A stretch of 64,000 nucleotides of DNA from an uncultured Tissierellia bacterium (GCA_947253765.1 CAMYAK010000004.1:1-64000); one strand, 5' to 3'; shown: positions 34,806 through 44,118, counted from the first letter of the stretch. Notes: generated from the letters alone by a model not told the origin. Numbers and translations are program-made.

Positions 34806-34838
34806 ATTTTTACTTGTGTTTTCTTTTTGAATTTCCGG

Positions 34839-34867
34839 AGCAGCTATTTTTTAGCTGCTTTTTTTAT
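34839..34867 (+). terminator. Riboswitch-controlled attenuator
   Basis: AGCAGCTA (34839-34846) pairs with TAGCTGCT (34852-34859) and is followed by TTTTTTTATT. It lies between the glycine aptamer and the symporter start, 28 bp ahead of ATG 34896. Confidence 0.9.
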
Positions 34868-34895
34868 TATGTATATGTTATAAAAGGAGGAAATC

Positions 34896-36296
34896 ATGCA
34901 GGAAGGCCTATTAAAGGCGGTTCAAACCGTTAACAACTATTTATCCGACTATATTTTGATTTTTTTGCTCATATCAGTGGGGCTGGTTTATACGTTTAAA
35001 ACCGGCTTTGTCCAGGTCAGATATTTCAAACAAGGTATAAAATCCGTTTTCGGAAACTTCTCTTTTATGGGTAAGGGACGGGACAATGCCATGTCATCTT
35101 TTCAAGCCTTGGCAACAGCTATAGCTGCCCAGGTGGGAACGGGAAATATCATAGGGTCTGCAGGAGCCATACTCACAGGCGGACCCGGAGCCATCTTTTG
35201 GATGTGGATTATAGCATTTTTCGGGATGGCAACCATATATGCTGAGGCAACCCTGGCTTTAAAGACAAGAAAAATCGGGGAGGACGGTTCGATAAAAGGG
35301 GGACCTGTTTATTACATTAAAAAGGCCTTTCCCGGAAAAGTCGGTTCATTTTTAGCCGGATTTTTTGCGGTTGCAATAACCTTGGCCTTGGGATTTTTTG
35401 GATGCATGGTCCAGTCCAATTCAATAGCCTCAACTTTTAATACTGCATTTGGCCTACCCACATGGGTATTGGGGATTATCCTTGTCTTAATATGTTTCAT
35501 AATTTTTATTGGCGGAGTGAAGCGTTTGGCCTCAGTTACCGAGAAGATAGTTCCGATAATGGCCACTATTTTTCTCCTTGGCGGCTTGGTAATAATATTT
35601 AAGAGGATTGACAAGATTGGTCAGGCATTTTTACTCATATTTAAATATGCGTTTAAGCCCCAGGCAATAATAGGTGGGGGATTTGGTTCGGCTTTAAAGA
35701 TAGCCTTATCTCAAGGGGCAAAGAGGGGGCTTTTTTCCAATGAGGCAGGAATGGGGTCGACCCCTCATGCCCACGCCTTGGCGGAAGTTGACCATGCCCA
35801 TATTCAGGGTTGTGTTGCCATGGTAGGAGTTTTCTTCGACACCTTTGTAGTGCTTACAGTAAACGCCCTGATCATAATTTCAACAATGTATACGTCCGAT
35901 GGGCCCTTGGCTTTCGGCTATGCTGCAGGCTCAGGCCTCGGTATTGATAAAACCAACCTTTCCCAGTTTGCCTTCGGATCCGTGATGGGCCGGGATATGG
36001 GGTCAATATTTATTTCCGTATGTCTCTTTTTCTTTGCGTTTTCAACCATACTTGGTTGGAACCTTTTTGGGAAGCTCAATGTGGACTATCTATCCAAGGG
36101 GAAATTGACCAAGGCCTATCTTTATGTTGCTCTGGCCTTCATTTTTATGGGAACTATGGCTTCTAACAATTTGGTTTGGGAACTTACAGACATGTTCAAT
36201 AACCTTATGGTTATTCCCAATGCCCTGGCCCTGCTCGCCCTAACAAAAATCGTCAAAAGCTCACTTAGAGATTGGGAAAAATTAAAAAAACTTTAA
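34896..36296 (+). CDS. Sodium:alanine/glycine symporter (AGCS family)
   Basis: A 466-residue Na+-coupled amino-acid carrier with about 11 helices. The AGCS signature is visible: SSFQALATAIAAQVGTGNI (about 69-87) and SNEAGMGSTPHAHALAEVDH (about 280-299). The glycine riboswitch and attenuator upstream make glycine the likely signal and probable substrate. AAAAGGAGG supports ATG 34896. A glycine-responsive carrier with no gcv genes beside it suggests control of uptake, or of efflux at high glycine; sequence alone does not tell direction. Confidence 0.93.
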   Translation: MQEGLLKAVQTVNNYLSDYILIFLLISVGLVYTFKTGFVQVRYFKQGIKSVFGNFSFMGKGRDNAMSSFQALATAIAAQVGTGNIIGSAGAILTGGPGAIFWMWIIAFFGMATIYAEATLALKTRKIGEDGSIKGGPVYYIKKAFPGKVGSFLAGFFAVAITLALGFFGCMVQSNSIASTFNTAFGLPTWVLGIILVLICFIIFIGGVKRLASVTEKIVPIMATIFLLGGLVIIFKRIDKIGQAFLLIFKYAFKPQAIIGGGFGSALKIALSQGAKRGLFSNEAGMGSTPHAHALAEVDHAHIQGCVAMVGVFFDTFVVLTVNALIIISTMYTSDGPLAFGYAAGSGLGIDKTNLSQFAFGSVMGRDMGSIFISVCLFFFAFSTILGWNLFGKLNVDYLSKGKLTKAYLYVALAFIFMGTMASNNLVWELTDMFNNLMVIPNALALLALTKIVKSSLRDWEKLKKL

Positions 36297-36391
36297 AATT
36301 TTAATAATTATCCCAAAAAGCCCGGTATATTAGTACGTTTATCGGATTTTTGTTATAAAATTAAGCCTATATATAAATAAAAAGAATAAAA

Positions 36392-36803
36392 ATTGTTAAC
36401 GGTAAACAAGAAGCTGTTGATTATCCTTTTGATGACATAGAGCTTAACTATAAAAATGACTTCCAGGCCACAATTTCAGGCCTAAGGAAGGAAGAGGTTG
36501 AGATCCACTATAATGCAAAAGGAGAGAAAACTTCAGAAAAAACTATCTCATACTATCTCATATAGATATGAGATAGAGGAATTCGGTTCAGGAACTTGGG
36601 AGAGCCTGACTTTAATCAAACCGAGCAGTGAGGATCCCGGAAAACCGGGAGAGCCGGATAAGCCGAACAAACCCAATAAACCAAATATACCTGTAAACCC
36701 AAGCACAGGTGACCTGCCATTGGAAGTAAATTTGGCCCTGTTGGTCTTGGCCCTATCGGCCCTGTATATTTTAGGGTTTAGGAAGAAACAAGTAAAAGAT
36801 TAA
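36392..36803 (+). pseudogene. 3' remnant of a sortase-anchored surface protein, frameshifted by a 10-bp duplication
   Basis: The first frame (from 36392) reads VNGKQEAVDYPFDDIELNYK to KTISYYLI and stops at TAG 36563-36565. The second frame continues RYEIEEFGSGTWESL, then a Pro/Lys/Asn linker and a wall-sorting signal NPSTGD, a hydrophobic segment and FRKKQVKD. The two frames are split by a direct duplication ACTATCTCAT (36542-36551 and 36552-36561); removing one copy restores one frame (KTISYRYEIEEF). No start codon, signal peptide or ribosome site precedes it, so the N-terminal part is also lost. Confidence 0.8.
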
Positions 36804-36836
36804 TTTAATAGGGTTTTCCCAGAGACGTAAAAAAGA

Positions 36837-36880
36837 GGGCTATGCAGAACTTAATCGAGTTCTGACATAGCCCCTTTTTT
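36837..36880. terminator. Bidirectional terminator between surface-protein remnant and pfkA
   Basis: GGGCTATG.CAGAACT (36837 onward) pairs with AGTTCTG.CATAGCCC (to 36873), with T-tract CTTTTTTG on the plus side and AAAAAAG on the other. It serves the minus-strand pfkA operon and the plus-strand remnant. Confidence 0.92.
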
Positions 36881-36909
36881 GTTTATAAAGTTTTAAGGAT
36901 TTTCAGGTC

Positions 36910-37989
36910 TCAGTCCCCGAAGCCTATTCCAAGCTGCCTAGCCTGCTTAACAATCAAACTTTCCGGGTCAACATATTTAAGCTTTCCGGCGGTTTCGCTT
37001 AAGGGTATAGAAGTAAGTTTGGAATCCACATAAGCAACCATGCGTCCGTAGTCCTTGGCCACGGCAAGCCTTGCCCCTTCCGACCCGATCATGGAAGCCA
37101 GGAAACGGTCATAGGCTGAAGGCTGACCGCCCCTCTGCATATGTCCGGGAACGGTGACCCTGACCTCGGCATCAGGCAAGACTTCTGAGATCTCATTTGC
37201 AATTCGGTAGGATATTGACAAGTCATTGGAACCGGCCCTGTGCTGTTTAAATGTCTTTTTGCTCATCTCGGCTTCTTCTTTTGACTTGGCGCCTTCGGCA
37301 ACCGCAATTATGGTGAACTTATTGTCCCGGCCCCTTCTTTGGATTATATTTTCCTTTATGGATTTAATATCGTATGGGATTTCCGGGATCAGTATTATGT
37401 CGGCACCGGCTGCCAAGCCTGCATATAGGGTCAACCAACCCACCTTATGTCCCATTATCTCAACCAGGAATACCCTGCTGTGGGAGGCTGCGGTGGAGTG
37501 GATAAGGTCAATTGTATGGGTGGCGATATCAAGGGCGGAGTGAAAGCCGAAAGTAAGCTCTGTTCCGTAAATATCGTTGTCTATTGTTTTAGGTAGGCCT
37601 ATGACATTAAGATCCTCTTCCGAAAGCCTGTTGGCTGTTTTGAGAGACCCGTTACCTCCTAAAACAACCAGGCAGTCAAGCTTGTTTACCATATAGGTAG
37701 CTTTCATAAGCTCCACCTTGTTATTGTTGTTTTCGTCAGGATCATCAAGCTTCTTGAAAGGCTGACGGCTGGTTCCCAGAATGGTCCCGCCCCTAACCAG
37801 GAGGCCTGAAAAGTCACCGGGCTTCATCTCCCTGCTAATGTTGTACATAAGGCCGTAGTAGCCCTTTTCAAAGCCTATTATTTGGCAATTGGGTTCTATA
37901 TTATATAATGCCTTGGCAAAGCCCCTCATGGTTGCATTTAAACTCTGACAATCCCCGCCGCTGGTCAGGATTCCAACTCTATAAGACAT
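36910..37989 (-). CDS. pfkA: 6-phosphofructokinase (group III type)
   Basis: A 359-residue phosphofructokinase that makes fructose 1,6-bisphosphate. The N-terminal GILTSGGDCQSLNA binds phosphoryl donor, and the catalytic PKTIDND contains the general-base Asp. The donor-selective positions read GGNGS (Gly at the E. coli 104 position) and PKTID (Lys at 124). This Gly/Lys pair is that of actinobacterial ATP-using group III enzymes; PPi enzymes have Asp/Lys. ATP use is therefore the better guess. AAGGAGG precedes the start. It lies 17 bp after ppk1 on the same strand. Confidence 0.9.
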   Translation of the reverse strand: MSYRVGILTSGGDCQSLNATMRGFAKALYNIEPNCQIIGFEKGYYGLMYNISREMKPGDFSGLLVRGGTILGTSRQPFKKLDDPDENNNNKVELMKATYMVNKLDCLVVLGGNGSLKTANRLSEEDLNVIGLPKTIDNDIYGTELTFGFHSALDIATHTIDLIHSTAASHSRVFLVEIMGHKVGWLTLYAGLAAGADIILIPEIPYDIKSIKENIIQRRGRDNKFTIIAVAEGAKSKEEAEMSKKTFKQHRAGSNDLSISYRIANEISEVLPDAEVRVTVPGHMQRGGQPSAYDRFLASMIGSEGARLAVAKDYGRMVAYVDSKLTSIPLSETAGKLKYVDPESLIVKQARQLGIGFGD

Positions 37990-38006
37990 ACAATCCTCCT
38001 TGAAAA

Positions 38007-40157
38007 TTAATTTTTATTGAAAAATTCCTTTATTCTGGTGAAAAAACTCTTGCCTTTGTTCATCTTCTTCCTGAATAGGGCTGCATTGGCATCGGACATT
38101 GCCGCCTTCTCCATGAAAACATTCTGGGATGATATGAGACGGTCGTCTTCTGAAATTTTGTGCATATCTCCGTCCGACAAAAACTTGCGTCCCTTAACAT
38201 TGTCATCAAACTCGGTGTCCATAAAGAACATGATCTTTTCTCTTGCTATTTTATCAAAAACAGGGGTCAAAATCTCAACCCTGTGCTCCGTGTTTCTCGT
38301 CATCAAATCTGCAGAACCTATGAAAATATGAGGGTTTTCTTTGCCGAAAACATAGACTCTGGCATGTTCAAGGAAACGTCCGACAATGGAGCGGGCCTCG
38401 ATATTTTCGGTTTTTCCCACAATCCCCGGCAAGATGCAATTTATGCCCCTTATTATGAGCTTTACTTTAACGCCGGAACTTGATGCAAGGCTGAGCCTGT
38501 CAATAAAATCCCGGTCGGTAAGAGAGTTCATTTTCAAGAAGATATAGCCTCCGTCTCCTTTTTCTATTTCCCTGTCCATGTATTCAAGAAGCTTATCCTT
38601 TAGGCCCGACGGAGCCTGCAGGAGAAAATCGTAGCTCCCGTTGAGGTTTCCGACCTGCATATTCCTGAAAAATTTAACGGCATCCATGCCAATTCCACGG
38701 TGGGAGGTCATAAGACATATATCGGAATAGGCCTTGGCAGTAGATTCATTATAGTTGCCCGTTCCTATTTGTGTAATATATGACCAACTATCCGAATCTT
38801 TTAGTGTGATCAGGGTGACCTTGGAATGAACCTTATAGCCTCCGATGCCGTATATAATATTGCAGCCGGCTTCATAAAGCTGCTTGGAATAGTCAAGGTT
38901 ATTCTGCTCATCAAACCTGGCCCTAAGCTCCATAAGGACCATTACCTCCTTACCGTTTTCAGCAGCCCGGCAAAGGTATTCGACCAGCCTGGAGTTCTTG
39001 GCCAGCCTGTAAATTGTGATCTTTATTGAAACAACCCTGGAATCCTCGGCAGCCTGCTCCATAAGCTTTAAGTAAGAATCCATGCTGTCATAGGGGTAGA
39101 AAAGGGTGTAGTCCCTTTCCTTAAGCCTTTTAATAAGGTCGCCTTCAAAGCCCAGGTCAGGGCCCAGCCTGGGGGAGTAACGTCCGTATGTGTAGCGGGA
39201 GAGGACATCATGCCCAAGTGTCTCTTCAAGCTCAGATACATAGTCCATAGAAAGCGGTGATTCGCTTTCAAGAATTTGGTCGGGGTTAAGCTTGAGTTCC
39301 TTGCAAAGGAAGTCCCTGAAAGGCTCAAGATTTTTTTCATTGACCTCGACCCTGACAGCCTGGAGCCTGTTTCTTTCCTTGAGAATTCTTTTCATTAAAG
39401 TGCGGTAGTCGCTGTCCTCATAGTTGATCTCATCGTCGGGGGAAAGGTCCGCATTTCTTGTGACCCTGACAATGGTCTTGTTGATAACTGTGTGGCGGGG
39501 ATAGCATTTATCAACGAACTCGAAGAGAACCTTGGAAGTTCTTATGAAGGGGAAGCCCTTTGGCCCCTGCAAAGGCAGGATTTTAGGAAGAATTGAAGGA
39601 ATGGGGACAACGCCGAAAGAAATCTTTTCCTTCTTATCCTTTTTATCCTTTCTTTTTAGCTGGAGGATCACATACTCGGACTTGTTTTCCAAAAAAGGCA
39701 GGGGCCTGTGATAGGAAAGCTGTAATGGCGAGATTATGGGAGATATATAGTCGCTAAAATACTTATATATGGCCTTTAATTGGGACTTGGACAGCTCGTC
39801 AATGGAGAGATTGGCAATGCCGATTTTCCTGAACTGTTTTTCCACCTTTTGAAATACCCTATCCTTGGTCCCATATAGGTCGTGGAGCTTGGAAAAGACG
39901 GCACTGAGCTGGTCCTTAGGGGTCATGTCGCTTTTATTGTCAGCCTCGTTATTTCCTAGAAGTGCAAGGTCGGAAAGGCTTCCGATCCTGACCATGCAAA
40001 ACTCATCCAGGTTTGTGCAGAAGATCCTTATAAAATTAAGCTTTTCAAAGAGGGGAACGGTGTCATCCAAAGACTCTTCCAAGCACCGCCTGTTGAAATT
40101 AAGCCATGAAAGCTCACGGTTTTGCGTAAAACTGTAATCTCTCTTATTTTTGGTCAT
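38007..40157 (-). CDS. ppk1: Polyphosphate kinase 1
   Basis: A 716-residue PPK1 of usual length that makes polyphosphate from ATP reversibly. The N-terminal domain opens RELSWLNFNRRCLEES, followed by FIRIFCTNLDEFCMVRIGSL. The two phospholipase-D-like catalytic domains carry KVHSKVTLI (autophosphorylated His) and EHARVYVFG (second His). The C-terminus has a short basic tail (RKKMNKGKSFFTRIKEFF). It is upstream of pfkA in a two-gene minus-strand operon, which pairs phosphate/energy storage with glycolytic entry. Confidence 0.95.
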   Translation of the reverse strand: MTKNKRDYSFTQNRELSWLNFNRRCLEESLDDTVPLFEKLNFIRIFCTNLDEFCMVRIGSLSDLALLGNNEADNKSDMTPKDQLSAVFSKLHDLYGTKDRVFQKVEKQFRKIGIANLSIDELSKSQLKAIYKYFSDYISPIISPLQLSYHRPLPFLENKSEYVILQLKRKDKKDKKEKISFGVVPIPSILPKILPLQGPKGFPFIRTSKVLFEFVDKCYPRHTVINKTIVRVTRNADLSPDDEINYEDSDYRTLMKRILKERNRLQAVRVEVNEKNLEPFRDFLCKELKLNPDQILESESPLSMDYVSELEETLGHDVLSRYTYGRYSPRLGPDLGFEGDLIKRLKERDYTLFYPYDSMDSYLKLMEQAAEDSRVVSIKITIYRLAKNSRLVEYLCRAAENGKEVMVLMELRARFDEQNNLDYSKQLYEAGCNIIYGIGGYKVHSKVTLITLKDSDSWSYITQIGTGNYNESTAKAYSDICLMTSHRGIGMDAVKFFRNMQVGNLNGSYDFLLQAPSGLKDKLLEYMDREIEKGDGGYIFLKMNSLTDRDFIDRLSLASSSGVKVKLIIRGINCILPGIVGKTENIEARSIVGRFLEHARVYVFGKENPHIFIGSADLMTRNTEHRVEILTPVFDKIAREKIMFFMDTEFDDNVKGRKFLSDGDMHKISEDDRLISSQNVFMEKAAMSDANAALFRKKMNKGKSFFTRIKEFFNKN

Positions 40158-40338
40158 AATTATTTCCTTTCATACGAATATGAGAATCACACATTCATTT
40201 TATAACATAAAAGGATACGTGGAAGTAAAGTCTGTGAAAAAATCGGGCTTCTGATGTAAAATAATATATAATGTACAAAACACATGATAGCTGTTATTAT
40301 CAAATACAGGATGCGGTTATTGACTTAAGGAGCTTACA

Positions 40339-41028
40339 ATGAAAACTTATGAGACAAAGGTAAAAGAAATAGTGCAGGAAACCTCAGATTCTTACAGCTT
40401 TATTTTTGATATTCCCGAAGGATTCGAGTGGAAAGCCGGCCAGCATACAGCCTGGACCTTCTCTGAATTTGATCTTGATAAAAAAGAACAGAAGAGGATT
40501 TTTACCATAGCCTCCGCACCGTCTGACGGTTTTTTGATGTTTACCACAAGAATTAGGGAAGACAGGAGCCCGTATAAAGAGGCGCTTATGGACCAAGTAA
40601 AGCCCGGAAGCTCGGTTGTGGTAAACCAGGCCCTTGGGAAATATTCATTCCATGACACAAAGAAAAAGTCACTTTGTGTGGCCGGAGGAATCGGAATCAC
40701 CCCGATAAGAGCACTTGTAAAAGATCTTTATGACCATAATGATCCTTCTCATGAGATTACTGTCGTATATTCCGACCGGAGCGGAGAATTCTGCTATGGA
40801 GATTTTTGGAAGGAAGCTCAGGAAAAGTTCAGAAATTTGAGCGTAAAGCTTATAAAAGACACAGAAGAATGCACAGAAACCGTTAGAAAATATGCTGAGG
40901 ACAATGGGGACGAGGCCGAATATCTAATAGCGGGATCCCCGGGAATGAACAAGGCCTATGAAGGCATGCTTCAGGATTGGGGCGTTAGCAAGGATAACAT
41001 AGTCCTGGATGTTTTCATGGGCTATTGA
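40339..41028 (+). CDS. FAD/NAD(P)-binding ferredoxin-reductase-like oxidoreductase
   Basis: A 229-residue FNR-fold flavoenzyme. The FAD-binding barrel has the RxxS motif RIFTIAS (about 55-61), and the nucleotide-binding domain has AGGIGITPIRALVKDL (about 115-130) and AGSPGMNKAYEGML. There is no attached ferredoxin, rubredoxin or globin domain, so the electron acceptor is separate and unknown. AAGGAGC precedes ATG 40339. It is monocistronic, closed by the hairpin at 41060. A role in reducing rubredoxin or an oxidative-stress protein is possible but not shown. Confidence 0.85.
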   Translation: MKTYETKVKEIVQETSDSYSFIFDIPEGFEWKAGQHTAWTFSEFDLDKKEQKRIFTIASAPSDGFLMFTTRIREDRSPYKEALMDQVKPGSSVVVNQALGKYSFHDTKKKSLCVAGGIGITPIRALVKDLYDHNDPSHEITVVYSDRSGEFCYGDFWKEAQEKFRNLSVKLIKDTEECTETVRKYAEDNGDEAEYLIAGSPGMNKAYEGMLQDWGVSKDNIVLDVFMGY

Positions 41029-41059
41029 TCAGGGCTTGAGCCTGAAATTTAAATACTAT

Positions 41060-41102
41060 AGAGCCGACCTGCCAATTCACAATAATTTTGAAGGTCGGCT
41101 CT
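41060..41102 (+). terminator. Hairpin terminator after the flavin reductase
   Basis: AGAGCCGACCT (41060-41070) pairs perfectly with AGGTCGGCTCT (41092-41102). The T-tract is weak (CTTGAGTT), so read-through into ogg is possible. Confidence 0.7.
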
Positions 41103-41121
41103 CTTGAGTTAAGGAGAAACC

Positions 41122-42003
41122 ATGTCGGAAGTTAATGATAGACAGGTAGAATATAAAATTGAAGACGGACTGATTATCGTGGAGAGGGAAGACGATTTTG
41201 ACCTTGAAAAGATCAGGGATAGCGGTCAATGTTTCAGGCTCTTTAATCTTGGAGTAGATCGAAAAGGTCTGGAGAACTTCCTGCTTATAGCCAAGGGAAA
41301 AGCTTTAAAACTCCGGCAAGATAGGGAGAAAGTATACATTGAAAGCAATGAGGAGGACTTTAAAAATCTCTGGCTGGACTACTTTGATCTTGAGACGGAC
41401 TATAGAACCATAAGGGAAAAAATAAATAAAGATTCCGACCCATTCCTATACGATGCTGCCGATTTCGGTAAGGGGATCAGAATATTGAAGCAGGATCCGT
41501 GGGAGACCCTAATAACTTTCATAATATCTCAAAGGAAGAATATACCGGCCATACAGAAGGCTGTAAGTCTAATCAGCCAATGTGCGGGCAAAATGATCGG
41601 CCTGGACTATGAGGGAACCCCGATTTACAGCTTCCCTTCGCCGGAAGAGATGGCCGAGATGACAGATGAAGACTACAGCAGGTGCAAGTTGGGCTACAGA
41701 GAAAAATATGTAAGGGCTGCGGTTTCGGACATGGTCACGGCTAAAAGAGACCTTGAAGCCTTGGAAAGTTTGGACAACACAGATCTTGACCTGGCACTTA
41801 GGGAGTTTTACGGGGTTGGAAAAAAGATTTCCGACTGTGTCAGCCTCTTTGCCTACCATAGGCTGTCAAATTGTCCCATGGATGTTTGGATGAAAAAGGT
41901 GGAAGAGGAATATTACCAAGGAAGTCTTGACCTTAAAGACCACCACCCCTACCAGGGCCTAATGCAGCAGTATCTTTTTTACTATATAAGGAGATTCTCT
42001 TAA
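41122..42003 (+). CDS. ogg: 8-oxoguanine DNA glycosylase (OGG1-like, HhH-GPD)
   Basis: A 293-residue OGG1-type bifunctional glycosylase/lyase that removes 8-oxoguanine. The N-terminal OGG domain contains DSGQCFRLF, and the HhH-GPD domain begins PWETLITFIISQRKNI. The helix-hairpin-helix FYGVGKKISDCVSLFA carries the catalytic Lys, and PMDVW carries the catalytic Asp. AAGGAG lies upstream of ATG 41122. The stop overlaps the SDR start by one base, so the two are translated together at the head of the long plus-strand run. Confidence 0.92.
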   Translation: MSEVNDRQVEYKIEDGLIIVEREDDFDLEKIRDSGQCFRLFNLGVDRKGLENFLLIAKGKALKLRQDREKVYIESNEEDFKNLWLDYFDLETDYRTIREKINKDSDPFLYDAADFGKGIRILKQDPWETLITFIISQRKNIPAIQKAVSLISQCAGKMIGLDYEGTPIYSFPSPEEMAEMTDEDYSRCKLGYREKYVRAAVSDMVTAKRDLEALESLDNTDLDLALREFYGVGKKISDCVSLFAYHRLSNCPMDVWMKKVEEEYYQGSLDLKDHHPYQGLMQQYLFYYIRRFS

Positions 42004-42767
42004 TGAAGTATATAGCCATAATTACCGGGGCATCTTCGGGCTTGGGCCTTGAAATGTGCAGGATCATTGACAGGGAAGAGGACTTTTCCGAGATTTGGCT
42101 AATTGCCAGAAGAAGGGAAAGGCTTGAAGACCAGGCCGGGCTGATGAGACATCCTGTGAAGATCCTGGCTTGGGATTTAACTGATAGGGGCTTATACAAT
42201 GAGCTTAAAAATCAAATGGATCGGGATACCAAGATAGGCCTGGTCATAAATTCGGCAGGGCTGGGTTTTGACGGGCCATTTGAAGATATGGCGGAAGCAG
42301 ATATAAGAGAGATGATAGACCTGAATATTGGAGCCCTTACAGACCTGACATATTTTTGCCTCCCATATATGGGGGCGGGATCAAGGATCATAAATATCGC
42401 CTCAGTTGCCGCTTTTCTTCCCCAACCGGACTTTGCTGTATATGCGGCAACCAAGGCCTATGTTCTTAGCTTTTCAAGGGCTTTAAATGCAGAACTCAAG
42501 GATAGTGGAATCAGCGTGCTTGCAGTTTGCCCCAATCCGATGAAAACAGAGTTCTTTGAAAAAGCTTCTAAAACCGGAGGAATTAAGTGGTTTAAGGCTC
42601 TCGGTGCAGAGTCTCCCAAAGCCGTGGCTGAAAAAGCAATAAGAAGGTCAAGAAGGGGCAGGGGAGTATCATTGAGCCATCCTGCTTCTTATTTCATAAG
42701 ATTTATATCAAAAATCATGCCCCATAGTTGGATTCTTAATATTGAAAAATGGATAGGTTTATATTGA
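42003..42767 (+). CDS. Short-chain dehydrogenase/reductase
   Basis: A 254-residue classical SDR. It has the cofactor loop TGASSGLG (about 8-15), NSAGLG in the fourth strand, catalytic Ser in NIASVAAF, and YAATKAY with catalytic Tyr and Lys. The C-terminus has a hydrophobic patch (ASYFIRFISKIMPHSW), as in membrane-associated DltE/YqjQ-like SDRs. Substrate unknown. It overlaps ogg by one base upstream. The HAD gene starts 8 bp downstream. Confidence 0.88.
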   Translation: MKYIAIITGASSGLGLEMCRIIDREEDFSEIWLIARRRERLEDQAGLMRHPVKILAWDLTDRGLYNELKNQMDRDTKIGLVINSAGLGFDGPFEDMAEADIREMIDLNIGALTDLTYFCLPYMGAGSRIINIASVAAFLPQPDFAVYAATKAYVLSFSRALNAELKDSGISVLAVCPNPMKTEFFEKASKTGGIKWFKALGAESPKAVAEKAIRRSRRGRGVSLSHPASYFIRFISKIMPHSWILNIEKWIGLY

Positions 42768-42775
42768 GGACTAAA

Positions 42776-43594
42776 ATGTTTAAATTACTGGCCAGCGACT
42801 TTGACAACACCCTTGCATATAAGTGGAAAATACCGGGTGACAATGTCAAGAGTATAAAAAAATTACAAGGAAGCATGATCGATTTTGCCTTGGTTTCAGG
42901 CAGACCCTACAGCAATATAAAACATATTTTCAAGAAATATGGACTTGACGGACACATCATAGCCAATAACGGGGCCATCGTATGCGACCGGACCAAGGGC
43001 CTGATTTGCGACTTTCCAATGGATAAGGAGGAAGTCAGAAAGCTTATTGACATTTGCCTAAGGGAAAAGTGGATTTTTCTATTTTACAGTATGGACACCT
43101 GCTTCCTACCCGGAGGGCCTTTACAAAGATTTTTACATAAAATTTTAGCCGGTCTTGTAAAGAAGATTACGGGTGTCGGACTAAAGAGCTTTTTCCCTGA
43201 CAAGGACCTTTCGGACTATCCGGATTTTTATAAAATGAACATATACGCGCCCGGTCCCAAAGCGGATGAGCTGAGGGATAGGATAAACCAAGAAGGCAAG
43301 TTTAGTGCAACCAGGTCCGGATACAAGATGATAGAGATAATGAATGCCGGAGTTAACAAGTGGGTGGGCCTCTCGTGTCTCATTGATGACCTTGGATTAT
43401 CAGCTGAAGAAACGGCTGCAATAGGGGACTATGATAATGACGTTGAGATGTTAAAACAAGCAGGCTTGTCTTTTGCGGTTGCAAATGCGTCTCCCAAAGC
43501 GAAAGAAGCCGGGAAAATGATTGTTGATGACGTAAGGGAAGGCGGCTTCAGCCGGGCTGTTGATATCATACTTAAAAAGAAGAGGGGGGCCTGA
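42776..43594 (+). CDS. Cof-type HAD-superfamily phosphatase
   Basis: A 273-residue HAD hydrolase, probably a small-molecule phosphatase. The catalytic motif DFDNT has nucleophile Asp8 and acid/base Asp10. VSGRPYSN is motif II, an IIB-type cap follows (about 80-190), and motif IV is AIGDYDNDVEML. I start at ATG 42776, with TTGAGGA 5 bp upstream. An in-frame ATG at 42749 would overlap the SDR gene. Substrate unknown; such enzymes act on sugar phosphates, FMN or similar. Confidence 0.87.
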   Translation: MFKLLASDFDNTLAYKWKIPGDNVKSIKKLQGSMIDFALVSGRPYSNIKHIFKKYGLDGHIIANNGAIVCDRTKGLICDFPMDKEEVRKLIDICLREKWIFLFYSMDTCFLPGGPLQRFLHKILAGLVKKITGVGLKSFFPDKDLSDYPDFYKMNIYAPGPKADELRDRINQEGKFSATRSGYKMIEIMNAGVNKWVGLSCLIDDLGLSAEETAAIGDYDNDVEMLKQAGLSFAVANASPKAKEAGKMIVDDVREGGFSRAVDIILKKKRGA

Positions 43595-43668
43595 AACCGG
43601 TCCAAAAAACCCGGAAATTATATATAATAAATAGGTATAAATAACTTTAATTATAGAAGGGAATAAAA

Positions 43669-44118
43669 ATGGCTGATAAAGGTGGAAAATCAGTAAAGAT
43701 GAATTGCATAGTGGAAGGGGTAAGGCCCCAATATGCCAATTTAAATGCGGCAGGTATGGACCTGTGCATAAAAACGGAAGAGGCTCTCACAATTGAGCCC
43801 GGTGGTCACGCTTTTATCCACACGGGATTTTATGCTGAAATACCCGAGGGCCATTTTGGTCTCGTTGCCATAAGATCAGGTCTGGGCGCCAAGGGCCTAA
43901 TGCTTTCAAACGGGATTGGAGTCATTGACAGCGACTATAGGGGAGAGATAAGGATCCCACTATTCAACCATTCTGAAAATGCCATGAAATTGGAAGATGG
44001 TGAGAGGGTTGCCCAAATGATAATTCTCCCATATGTAAGAGCGGAGCTTGAGGAGAAAGAGAGCCTTGAAGTCAGCGAGAGAGGAACCATGGGGTTCGGA
44101 TCTTCAGGAAGATTTTAA
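43669..44118 (+). CDS. dut: dUTP diphosphatase
   Basis: A 149-residue trimeric dUTPase that hydrolyses dUTP to dUMP and PPi. The five family motifs are present: NAAGMDLCI (motif 1), RSGLGAKG (2), GVIDSDYRGEI (3), GERVAQMII (4) and RGTMGFGSSGRF (5). Motif 1 has Met where Tyr or Phe is commoner. The N-terminus has an extra short basic stretch. GAAGGGA precedes the start. It follows the HAD gene by 74 bp and may have its own promoter. Confidence 0.95.
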   Translation: MADKGGKSVKMNCIVEGVRPQYANLNAAGMDLCIKTEEALTIEPGGHAFIHTGFYAEIPEGHFGLVAIRSGLGAKGLMLSNGIGVIDSDYRGEIRIPLFNHSENAMKLEDGERVAQMIILPYVRAELEEKESLEVSERGTMGFGSSGRF

